This document shows, piece by piece, positions 1-7,315 of a stretch of 38,834 nucleotides of DNA. This DNA is from Paenibacillus sp. MZ04-78.2 (GTDB taxonomy: Bacteria > Bacillota > Bacilli > Paenibacillales > NBRC-103111), in the NCBI RefSeq assembly GCF_024213375.1, contig NZ_JANAVJ010000045.1, forward strand, positions 1-38,834, written 5' to 3'. Position numbers and translations under genes: made by a program. A model generated the notes under the pieces. That model had not been told where the DNA came from. It worked only from the letters and a program-made list of their open reading frames with translations, and searched no databases. Position 1 is the first letter of the stretch; every line of letters begins with the position of its first letter.

Positions 1-60
1 CTAGCTCTTAACTTAGCAGTCTGCACAAAACAGAAATGGCCTGCGTGCGTTAACTAGCTA

Positions 61-97
61 AGAATCCCACGGCTTTATCCGTGTTGGAGGCTCAAGC
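61..97 (+). mobile_element. IS200/IS605-family right-end-like hairpin (solo end at window edge)
   Basis: The stretch has the form CCCACGG-CTTTAT-CCGTG followed by GGAGGCTCAA. It closely resembles the right end of IS605/OrfB (TnpB) elements, where a CCCACGG/CCGTGGG hairpin is followed by GGAGGTTCAA. In such elements this end is also the 3' end of the TnpB guide RNA. The matching element, if present, would lie to the left of base 1. Bases 1-60 hold an imperfect inverted repeat (CTAGCTcTTAAC with GTTAActAGCTAAG) and no gene. The hairpin lies just past the stop of the dehydrogenase gene and may also help end that transcript. The stem has mismatches compared with the family form, so it may be a decayed copy. 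Confidence 0.55.
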
Positions 98-102
98 TTG
101 TG

Positions 103-1371
103 TTAAACCCAGCCTCTCCAGCGCATAGCTTCCACCACTTTGCGGAGACCTGCCATATAAGCGGCCAACCTCATGTCCACCTTGCTCTCCAGCACGATCT
201 GATGGACCTCGCGAAAAGCTTTGACCAAAACGTGGTCCAGCTTCCGATAAACTTCCGCTTCGGACCAATAGCAGCCTTGGTTGCTTTGAACCCGCTCGAA
301 GTATGAAGCGACAACGCCGCCTGCGCTTGCCAGCACATCGGGGACGAGCAGCACGCCTCGGGAGGCGAGAATTTCCGTGGCCTTCGCGGTCGTCGGTCCG
401 TTCGCCGCCTCGACGACCATTTTCGCTTGAATGTCGGCTGCGTTCTGTTCCGTAAGTTGGTTTTCAGCGGCGGCCGGGATGAGAATGTCGCAAGCCTGCA
501 CAAGCAGCTCCCGATTGGAGATCGCGCTTGCGAACAGATGAGTGACCGCGCCGTACGCATCTCGTTTTTCCAGCAAATAATCCACATCCAGCCCGTCCGG
601 GTGGTACAAAGCCCCGCCGGCGTCCGAAATCCCGACAATTTTCGCTCCAGCGTCGTGCAGAAACTTGGCCAGATAGCCTCCGGCATGGCCGAACCCTTGA
701 ACGATCACCTTCGCGCCGCCGATCTGCACACCCGCCTCCTTCGCCGCTTCGCGCAGCACCATCGTCACGCCTTTGAGCGTCGAAGCCCCCTCACCCGTCG
801 AACCGCCCAGCACGAGCGGCTTGCCGGTAATAAAGCCGGGCGAATCGAATTCGCGGAGACGGCTGTACTCGTCCATTATCCAAGCCATCATTTGCGCATT
901 CGTGTACATATCCGGGGCCAAAATATCCTTTGTCGGGCCAACGATCCGGCTGATCGCCCGGACATACCCGCGGCTCAGCCGCTCCAGCTCGGCGGCGGAC
1001 AATGTGCGCGGATCGCACTCGATGCCTCCCATGCCCCCGCCGTACGGGAGGTCGGTCAGGCCGCATTGGATGCTCATCCGCATCGATAGAGCGGTCACTT
1101 CCTCCGGCGTCACCGCGGGATGAAACCGGATGCCGCCCTTGGTCGGCCCCACCACATCGTTATGCTGGGCCCTGTACCCGGTGAATACCCGGATGGAGCC
1201 GTCGTCCATGCGTATAGGAATACGAACCGTCATCAAGCGAAGGGGCCGCTTCAGCAGCTCGTAGAACGATTCTGCGCAGCCCATATGCTCCAGCGCCTTC
1301 TTGATGAGCTGCTGCGTTTGCTCCAAAACGTCAGGTTGTTCCGTATGCGGCGGTACCGTTTCGACTGCCAT
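103..1371 (-). CDS. Glu/Leu/Phe/Val dehydrogenase homologue lacking two catalytic-site lysines
   Basis: This 422-residue protein has the length and full fold order of hexameric NAD-dependent glutamate dehydrogenases (RocG/GudB type). The N-terminal substrate domain carries GPTKGGIRFHP (Lys78), and the C-terminal domain is a Rossmann fold. In this family the active site normally has three lysines spaced 24 and 12 residues apart, in contexts like MSIKCG and GGGKGGI. Here the equivalents are Gln102 (SIQCG) and Met114 (GGGMGGI); only Lys78 remains. The catalytic aspartate motif is kept as APDMYTN. The frame is otherwise intact and the start has a strong GGAGGTGG site. The protein may be inactive in deamination, have altered chemistry, or have a regulatory role. 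It is divergent from a PucR-type regulator. Confidence 0.88.
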   Translation of the reverse strand: MAVETVPPHTEQPDVLEQTQQLIKKALEHMGCAESFYELLKRPLRLMTVRIPIRMDDGSIRVFTGYRAQHNDVVGPTKGGIRFHPAVTPEEVTALSMRMSIQCGLTDLPYGGGMGGIECDPRTLSAAELERLSRGYVRAISRIVGPTKDILAPDMYTNAQMMAWIMDEYSRLREFDSPGFITGKPLVLGGSTGEGASTLKGVTMVLREAAKEAGVQIGGAKVIVQGFGHAGGYLAKFLHDAGAKIVGISDAGGALYHPDGLDVDYLLEKRDAYGAVTHLFASAISNRELLVQACDILIPAAAENQLTEQNAADIQAKMVVEAANGPTTAKATEILASRGVLLVPDVLASAGGVVASYFERVQSNQGCYWSEAEVYRKLDHVLVKAFREVHQIVLESKVDMRLAAYMAGLRKVVEAMRWRGWV

Positions 1372-1500
1372 CGTTCCACCTCCGGCCTCGGCATTTTGGC
1401 TGCCATTACTTGTAGTTTATACCAGATAAAGCATTCGATCTATTCGACCGACGAATCCAAAATGAGCGCGCTTTTTTATACATCAGGTATAAATTCCAGA

Positions 1501-1529
1501 TTGCCCGAAATTACGGGCCGTGATATAAC
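1501..1529 (+). promoter_or_regulatory. Candidate sigma-A promoter with palindrome, upstream of the pucR-type gene
   Basis: TTGCCC and TATAAC are separated by exactly 17 bp. A GCCCG-aaatta-CGGGC palindrome (1503-1518) overlaps the -35 side and the spacer, a good position for an operator. Autoregulation by the PucR-type protein is an inference. The remaining divergent space (1372-1568) also contains TGGTATAAA on the minus strand, a possible extended -10 for the dehydrogenase gene. Confidence 0.45.
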
Positions 1530-1568
1530 TGACTCAAGCCAATCCGCACAGAAAAGGGGATCATTCCT

Positions 1569-3224
1569 ATGGGAATTAGCATTCAAGAAGCGATTCAGCT
1601 TCCCGTCATGTCGCTGACGAAATTGGTCGCCGGATTCGACGGCATGAACAATATCATCAAATGGGTCACAATCGTCGAAGTCATCGAAGACATTGACCGG
1701 CTGCAAGAAGGCGAGTTCCTGATTACGACCGGCTTCGGCCTGATGGAAAGCGAAGAGAAACGGAACCAATTCCACAAGCTGCTGTCCAACAAAAAGCTGT
1801 CCGGCGTTGCGATGTACACCGGGTTTTACTTGCGCGAAATTCCCCAATCGTTCATCGACATTGCGAACCGCTCCGCCCTTCCGCTGCTGGAAATTCCGAC
1901 GGATATCAACTTTTCGGTCATTACCAAGGCGATTCTGGAGCAGATCGTCAACAACCAGTTCCGCATGTTCGAGCATTCGATCAACATCCACAAGGAATTT
2001 ACCCGTCTGGTCTTGGAAAACCAAGGCATCCAGGCGATCACCGAGACACTGTCTCGGCTAACGGATGGCAGCATCGTGCTGTTCGATGCGGATGCCTCCA
2101 TCGTCTCGGACCGGATCGTTCATGACGCGGTCCGCCGGACCGGTCAGGATCGGCTCCTGCTCTTTTCCGAGCCGCTGCAGCCGCCTTTTGAACAGCAGCT
2201 TCTTCACTTAACCGATCATGAAAGCGAATACACGATATCGCTGTATCCGGTCATGGCGAATCAGACAAACTACGGCTGGATTACAGCCATCAAGGAGAAA
2301 GAACGCTGGAAAGACATCGACCAGATCGCGGTCGAGCATGCAGCCACCGTGTATGCGATCGAGTTCCTGCGGCATAAAGCGATTTTGGATACGGAAATCC
2401 GTTTTCAAGGCGAATTTCTCGATCAAGTGTTAAGCAAAAATGTTACCAATAAAGCCGAAGTGATCGAGCGCGGGAAAAAGCTGGGCTTCGATCCGAGCGG
2501 CAGTCAGGCCGTGCTGCACATCAAGGTGGAGAAGCTTCCGCCCGACCTCGAACGCCGTACGCTGGACGACATGTTGGATAGGCTGTATCTGGTCGTGAAC
2601 CAGACGATGAGCAGGCATAACCGCCAGTTTCTGCTGCGCAACCGGTTGGACGGCTGCGTCGTCCTCATGGAAACGGGAAGCAAAGGCACGGCTCCCGAAG
2701 CCGCAGAGGAAGCTTCGCTTCTGGCCATACGGGACATCGCCGACAAATGGAGCGTGTTCTACCCCGAATACCCGCTGCGGATCGGCATCGGCAAAAGCTA
2801 TACTGACCTTGCCGACTTAGCCAAAAGCGCGCAGGAAGCGCACCGGGCTCTCGTCTTCGCCAAGCTGCTGCACAAACCGAAGTCCGTCGTCCATTACGAC
2901 GATCTGGGACTGTATCACTTCCTGATCCAAATGCAGGAGCTCGGCATAGATTTGCGGCAGTTTGCCGAGGAGCAGCTCGGGGCCTTGATGCAGAACAAGC
3001 GCCAGGGAGCCGACCTGCTTCAAACGCTGGAAACGTACCTGTACCATAACCAGAGCCTGCACGTGACCGCGGCCGAGCTGTTCATTCACCGCCATACGCT
3101 GAAATACCGGCTGAACCAGATCGAGAAGAAAACCCGGCGCAATCTTCAATCGTCAGAAGACCGCTTGAAGCTGGAGATCGCGATCATGGCCTACAAGCTG
3201 ACCGTTTCTTCCGAAGAGCTGTAG
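1569..3224 (+). CDS. PucR-family transcriptional regulator
   Basis: This 551-residue protein has the PucR family layout. An N-terminal PucR ligand-type domain starts with GISIQEAIQLPVMS and includes EGEFLITTGFGL (roughly residues 1-125). A middle sensor-like region follows, with a GGDEF-like CdaR segment (about 280-440). The C-terminal helix-turn-helix (about 485-545) has the family signature YLYHNQSLHVTAAELFIHRHT-LKYRLNQIE. These proteins typically control purine, amino-acid or other nitrogen catabolism genes. Divergent placement beside the glutamate-dehydrogenase homologue suggests that gene as a target. The start is the ATG after AAAAGGGGATC. Its last 34 bases overlap, on the opposite strand, the end of a permease fragment, a sign of past rearrangement. 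Confidence 0.85.
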   Translation: MGISIQEAIQLPVMSLTKLVAGFDGMNNIIKWVTIVEVIEDIDRLQEGEFLITTGFGLMESEEKRNQFHKLLSNKKLSGVAMYTGFYLREIPQSFIDIANRSALPLLEIPTDINFSVITKAILEQIVNNQFRMFEHSINIHKEFTRLVLENQGIQAITETLSRLTDGSIVLFDADASIVSDRIVHDAVRRTGQDRLLLFSEPLQPPFEQQLLHLTDHESEYTISLYPVMANQTNYGWITAIKEKERWKDIDQIAVEHAATVYAIEFLRHKAILDTEIRFQGEFLDQVLSKNVTNKAEVIERGKKLGFDPSGSQAVLHIKVEKLPPDLERRTLDDMLDRLYLVVNQTMSRHNRQFLLRNRLDGCVVLMETGSKGTAPEAAEEASLLAIRDIADKWSVFYPEYPLRIGIGKSYTDLADLAKSAQEAHRALVFAKLLHKPKSVVHYDDLGLYHFLIQMQELGIDLRQFAEEQLGALMQNKRQGADLLQTLETYLYHNQSLHVTAAELFIHRHTLKYRLNQIEKKTRRNLQSSEDRLKLEIAIMAYKLTVSSEEL

Positions 3225-3499
3225 CGGGCGCGCGACTTGGCGCTCGCTTCCCTGCTTTTCGCTTTCGCGTTAACATCGAATCTCGCTTCCAGCTTGCCCA
3301 CCACAAACGTAAAGAGCATAACCAGCGCCAAGTAATATAGCCCCGCCACGACGTACGTCTCCAACTGTTTGAAGTTCGCAGCCGCTTCGCTTAACGCTGA
3401 TCCCCACAAATCCGACACGCTGACATAAGCGACGAGCGACGATTCCTTCAGCCCCAGAATGAACTGGTTGCCGAGCGGAGGGATAGCGATTTTGAACAA
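3191..3499 (-). pseudogene. C-terminal fragment of a polar amino-acid ABC transporter permease
   Basis: About 100 codons match only the C-terminal end of HisM/GlnP-type permeases: IAIPPLGNQFILGLKESSL, then VAYVSVSDLWG and a last membrane segment (YVVAGLYYLALVMLFTFVV). A full member has about 220-270 residues with several more membrane segments and the upstream EAA loop; these are absent. The open frame continues a little upstream (to about 3530) without family similarity, so the 5' part was probably lost by deletion. The 3' end overlaps the regulator gene antisense. Context suggests a relic of an amino-acid uptake operon once linked to the dehydrogenase. Confidence 0.75.
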
Positions 3500-3550
3500 A
3501 TCATCCCCGATTTCGAGGGTCGAAAGCTGTGGAAACCTTTGGGAGGGAAC

Positions 3551-3581
3551 AAAAATAAGCCCATCGCCTAGGAGCGGGCTT
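3551..3581 (-). terminator. Rho-independent terminator, minus strand
   Basis: On the minus strand the AAGCCC/GGGCTT stem is followed by ATTTTTG. It lies downstream of the response-regulator gene and after a long inverted repeat, and probably ends the kinase/regulator transcript. Confidence 0.6.
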
Positions 3582-3603
3582 CAGAAACTCTCAAGTAAAA
3601 AAT

Positions 3604-3740
3604 CTCAGAAAATAGAGGTGGGGTATATCCCGTAAGAGTTTACGTCCGCCTTTGAAACCCGTGAAAATACCGCTAATTCTAATCAAGTTCACGGGTTTCA
3701 AGAGCGGCCGGAGGGATATACCCCACCGGCGTATGCTGAG
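3604..3740. repeat. Long imperfect inverted repeat (about 135 bp)
   Basis: Two blocks recur in inverted order. GGTGGGGTATATCCC begins at 3617 and its complement ends at 3726. TTGAAACCCGTGAA (3652-3665) pairs with TTCACGGGTTTCAA (3688-3701). A shorter TCTCAG/CTGAGA pair flanks them. The centre (3666-3687) is AT-rich. As RNA it would form one long branched hairpin. It encodes nothing and lies between the regulator stop and the terminator. It may be a miniature inverted-repeat element or a structured 3' tail. Confidence 0.7.
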
Positions 3741-3753
3741 AATTTTATACACG

Positions 3754-5388
3754 TCAACCAAGCTCCTTCATTGCTTGCTTCCGGAACTCGTTCGGCGTCA
3801 TCTGCTCCTGTCTCTTGAAGACGCGGCTGAAATACTTTTCGTCATGGTACCCAACCATTTGCGCGATCTGAGCGACCTTGAGGTAGGGGCTGATGAGCAG
3901 CAGCTTCGCTTTCTCCACCCGAATCCGGTTCACGAAATCGATCATCGTTTCCTGAAATTCCATTCGGAACTTGCGGGAAATGTATTCGCGGTTTAAATGA
4001 AACTGTGCGGAGATGTCCTGCAACGTAATGTCCTGGGTATAGTGCGTCTCGATGTAACGGGCGATTTCGCGCATCGGGTTGCTGTTTACCGCCTGCATGG
4101 AAATTAAAATTTGCGACAGCTCGATCAGCCGATCCGTCATCGTCTGCTGCAGCTGCGACAAAGAAAGCCTCCCGTCCTCGTCGAGCGGAACGATAAATGG
4201 ACCGTTCTCCTGAGGCCATCGCGGCGATTCATGGCTTGCTTGGAAAAATTCTTCCACCCATCCGGCCCTCGCTACGTTGAATTCATCCCACCACATTTTC
4301 AACTGCTCCATCGTAATCGCAGGCATGGCGCGAATGTCTTGAAACCATTCGCCGACCGTATGCCGGATTTGCTCGTGATTTCCGCTTCTGACCGCCAGCC
4401 GGGTCTTCTCTTCATATTTGCCGAAGCGCACCGAACCGATACGCGGCGCCGCCGGTGACGGACGATATTCGTGGATACGCGCAGCGAAGTCGAGCAGGTT
4501 CCGCCCGTTTAACGCTTCCAGCGCCTGCGTGTACGCTTGGCCAAGGCCTTCCGGGAAGGCGCATGCCGCGCTGATGCCGAAATCGACCGCCCCTTTCAGC
4601 GTCCGATCGAGACCGTCCGAAATTTTCCGCAGCCATCTTGCGGCCGAGCCGGGCTCGTCCCAGAGCAGCAGGACGATTTCGTAAGGCTTGTTCCAATTGC
4701 GGAAAGCCGTACCTTGGCCCGACGTTTGCACAAAATCGTTGCAAATATTCAGCACGGAAAAGAAAAGCAAGTCCACGCTGGCCTTGTACTTGTCCCGGAT
4801 CGGACGCTGCATCGTATTCAGGTCAAGAATGGCGACACGGCAGGAACGTACATCCGCAAGCACGGGAAATTCGCGAAGATACGATTCCCCAGGCAGCGGC
4901 GCGCTGCCCGAAGCGGCGTCGGTCAATAACCGGGACAGCAGCTTGTCGCGGTACATCGGCTTTAGCTGGTTGACTTCCTTGTTCTTTTCATGGAACTGAA
5001 GCTTGGCCCGGTTGGCTTCGTTCCAACTGGTAACTGCTTTGCCGACCGCTTCCTGCAGATGACTGCGGTCGATCGGCTTCAGCAAATAGTCGGTGCCTCC
5101 GTACTTGACGGTGTGGCGCACAAATTCGAAGTCATTGAAGCCGCTGACGACAATCTTTTTGCAGTCCGCCGCATGAATTTCCATCCATTCCATTAGCTCA
5201 AGGCCCGATTTCACAGGCATCATAATGTCTGTAATGACCAACTGGGGCCGCTGCTCCCGGATCAGCTCCACCGCCTCCGTGCCGTCCTCCGCTTCCAGCA
5301 CCGTGTGAAAGCCGAAGGCTTCCCAATCGATCAGCTTGCGGACGGTTTTGCGGACATGCTTCTCATCATCGACGAGCAACACTTTCAT
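3754..5388 (-). CDS. YesN-type response regulator with AraC-family DNA-binding domain
   Basis: This 544-residue protein has an N-terminal receiver domain (about 1-120) with LLVDDEKHVRKTV, the phospho-acceptor motif VITDIMMP (Asp near 54), and LLKPIDR with the conserved lysine. A long linker follows. At the C-terminus are two AraC-type helix-turn-helices (about 440-540), including DISAQFHLNREYISRKF and VAQIAQMVGYHDEKYFSRVFK. In this group the protein acts with a YesM-type kinase to activate a neighbouring sugar ABC operon. Its start overlaps the end of the kinase gene by four bases, so the two were translationally coupled. The kinase is now broken, which leaves this regulator without its obvious partner. 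The ABC transporter to the right is the likely target. Confidence 0.88.
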   Translation of the reverse strand: MKVLLVDDEKHVRKTVRKLIDWEAFGFHTVLEAEDGTEAVELIREQRPQLVITDIMMPVKSGLELMEWMEIHAADCKKIVVSGFNDFEFVRHTVKYGGTDYLLKPIDRSHLQEAVGKAVTSWNEANRAKLQFHEKNKEVNQLKPMYRDKLLSRLLTDAASGSAPLPGESYLREFPVLADVRSCRVAILDLNTMQRPIRDKYKASVDLLFFSVLNICNDFVQTSGQGTAFRNWNKPYEIVLLLWDEPGSAARWLRKISDGLDRTLKGAVDFGISAACAFPEGLGQAYTQALEALNGRNLLDFAARIHEYRPSPAAPRIGSVRFGKYEEKTRLAVRSGNHEQIRHTVGEWFQDIRAMPAITMEQLKMWWDEFNVARAGWVEEFFQASHESPRWPQENGPFIVPLDEDGRLSLSQLQQTMTDRLIELSQILISMQAVNSNPMREIARYIETHYTQDITLQDISAQFHLNREYISRKFRMEFQETMIDFVNRIRVEKAKLLLISPYLKVAQIAQMVGYHDEKYFSRVFKRQEQMTPNEFRKQAMKELG

Positions 5389-7145
5389 AGCGCAGTCACC
5401 TCTTGATGTGTAGTGGGTACCGTCATCGTGATTTTCAGACCTTGTGGCTCGTTCAATTCAAGCTGTAGGCTGGCCTCCTCTCCGTAGTAGAGGCGAAGCC
5501 GGAACATGACGTTCGTAAGCCCAATCCGGTCTCCGCTGTCGGACGGCTCGGGTTTTGTACCGGACAAATTGCTGTTCAAGGCGACAAGCCGCTCCTCGGA
5601 AATGCCCGTTCCGTTGTCTTCTACGACAACGTGCAGCTTCCCGTCAAGCAATGCCGTGCCGATTTTCAATACGCCCGTCTGATGCGCCTTATGAAATCCG
5701 TGTTTAAAATAGTTTTCCACTAGCGGCTGAATGATCATTTTCGGAATCGGAACCAAACCGGCCGCTTCGTCCAACGCGTACTCGATCTTCAAAGATTATG
5801 CGTTCAATTGTACGATGCGGCTCACGAGGACATGTACATTTTGGACAGCGACGGGACGGCGATCTATGCATCGGACGAATCGGAAATCGGCAAGAAGCTG
5901 GAGCAATCCTGGGTCCGGCGCATGCTGGGCGATGACTCGACCGCAGGCAGTATGGAAAAAGACGTATCCGGGTACGACGGCATCATTTTATTCGATAAAA
6001 TCAAGCAGCCTTACTTGGATTGGACGGCCGCTGGCAGACCTGAACATCGCCCCCTATGCCGCGAAAACAATTCCGACGCATTGGAGCAACGACTACGGCC
6101 TTCAGCAATTTCCGCAAACGAAGCCGGAGCTTGTTTTTTCCATCTACCGCCCTTTGTTTCGGGTGCCGACCTCAGAGCAGATCGGCTTGCTGGGGATTGA
6201 CGTTCAGGTGGACGCCCTGCGCAGAATGCTCGACATAAGCGAGCTCCTGCGATAAGGGCACGATCGTATCTTTCGTATTCATGCTGTAGTGCATCATGCG
6301 GCCCAAGGATGAGACCAGCTCGTACACCTCGGGCGCATCGTTATCCAGCGCGGAAGCGCCGATGGACTGCAGCGCATTGTTGATGAAATGCGGATTGACC
6401 TGCGCCTGAAGCATTTTGAGCTGCGTCGTCTTGTTGGCGAGCTTCAGCTTATATTCGCGGAAAATGAGATCGTTGATCGTCTCCATCATCGTGCGGAACT
6501 TTTTGGCGAGAATACCGAATTCGTCATTGCGAACGATCTCAATCCGTTCCTCCAGCTGGCCCGATTGAATTTTGCTCATGCTTCGGATCAGCTGCTTGAT
6601 CGGATGCGTGAACCGGATCGATACATACAAGACAGCCGCGGTCGCGACGGATAAGGACAATACGGCGATGACGGTATTAATCATGGTCAGCGTGCGGGCA
6701 TGCCCGTACAAATAATCTCCCGGTATTCGCTTCACAGCTTTCGCTTGTCCCCGCAGGAAATTGTCCTTGTTCATTAAGAACGAGTCTTGTCCGTTATTCA
6801 AATACAAATACACTTGATAAATATTGTTCGTTGCTTTGGAAACGGCTGCAGCGCGGTGTATACGTAAGATTGATCCGCAGGGTCGGCTACGCCGTTGGAT
6901 AGAATGCCGTCCAGCTTTTTGTTGGAGTACAGAATAAGCGAAGCGTTGTTGACGGCGCCAAGGAAATTGGAGAGGTTCGATTTCCCTTCGGACAGCAGCC
7001 GCGTATTTTCCATGATGGTCCGTTCCTTCACGGATTCTTTGGTATAAAAGTAGGTGACGACGATCGACGCGGACGTAGGAATCACAATCGAAATCAGCAT
7101 CAGAGCGATCAGCTTGTACCGTACGCTAGTAAGCAGCAGACGCAT
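5385..7145 (-). pseudogene. YesM-type sensor histidine kinase, frameshifted and internally rearranged
   Basis: The pieces of one kinase are present but cannot make one protein. 6798-7145 encodes the N-terminus and first membrane segment (IALMLISIVIPTSASIVV). Near 6838-6843 one base is missing; restoring it joins ALQPF to SKATNNIYQVYLYLNNGQ. The next piece runs through the end of the sensor, the second membrane segment (MINTVIAVLSLSVATAAVLYV), HAMP and the dimerisation region, with the phospho-acceptor context QVNPHFINNALQSI, to ELAYVEH. About 440 bp on the opposite strand then interrupt it. 5385-5792 gives the ATPase domain with PLVENYFKHGF and VEDNGTGIS. Most of the extracellular sensor is missing from its proper place and is found in the inverted block. 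Confidence 0.85.
5793..6240 (+). other. Displaced, inverted sensor-domain segment of the kinase gene
   Basis: On the plus strand two coding blocks read like the missing dCache-type sensor. Block B2 (about 5796-6032) reads LYDAAHEDMYILDSDGT through KIKQPYLDWT. Block B1 (about 6033-6236) reads DLNIAPYAAKTIP through SIYRPLFRVPTSEQIGLLGI and ALRRMLD. In YesM-type kinases the order is B1, B2, then VKRIP; here VKRIP directly follows FLRGQAKA on the minus strand. So B1 and B2 were removed from there and placed between ELAYVEH and KIEYAL, each inverted. At the 6224-6236 junction the same bases read as RMLDI on the plus strand and as YVEH on the minus strand, consistent with a 12-bp inverted homology at the breakpoint. 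About 40 bp of kinase sequence appear lost at the left junction. Confidence 0.75.
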
Positions 7146-7179
7146 TGTCGTTCCGCCTTTCTCATCCCGCTTTTCATGT

Positions 7180-7193
7180 TGTCAGCGCTTTCA
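7180..7193. promoter_or_regulatory. CcpA cre site
   Basis: On the minus strand the site reads TGAAAGCGCTGACA, a full match to the consensus TGWAANCGNTNWCA. It sits between the divergent kinase gene and the sugar ABC operon, so carbon catabolite repression of one or both is likely. Confidence 0.7.
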
Positions 7194-7235
7194 TTCTAAC
7201 ACCGCAGAGTCAAAATCGTCCACCTATCTTCTCAA

Positions 7236-7273
7236 ATTCCTGAGTGGGAATGATTAGGCTCCGCCGATACAAT
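7236..7273 (+). promoter_or_regulatory. Candidate activated promoter of the sugar ABC operon
   Basis: A TACAAT -10-like hexamer lies at 7268-7273 with no good -35 box. Instead an ATTCC-tgagt-GGAAT-type inverted repeat (7236-7251) occupies that position. A weak -35 covered by a dyad is what an AraC-type activated promoter would look like. The link to the adjacent regulator is an inference. Confidence 0.3.
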
Positions 7274-7315
7274 AAAGTTACTTTCAACACATCCTAGACT
7301 AGGGAGGAACCTGTT

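Noticed and set aside
5731..6255. Plus-strand reading frames of 130-174 codons opposite the kinase gene, as independent genes
   Set aside because: Their sequence matches the missing sensor blocks of the kinase and they lack a ribosome site, so they are explained by the rearrangement.
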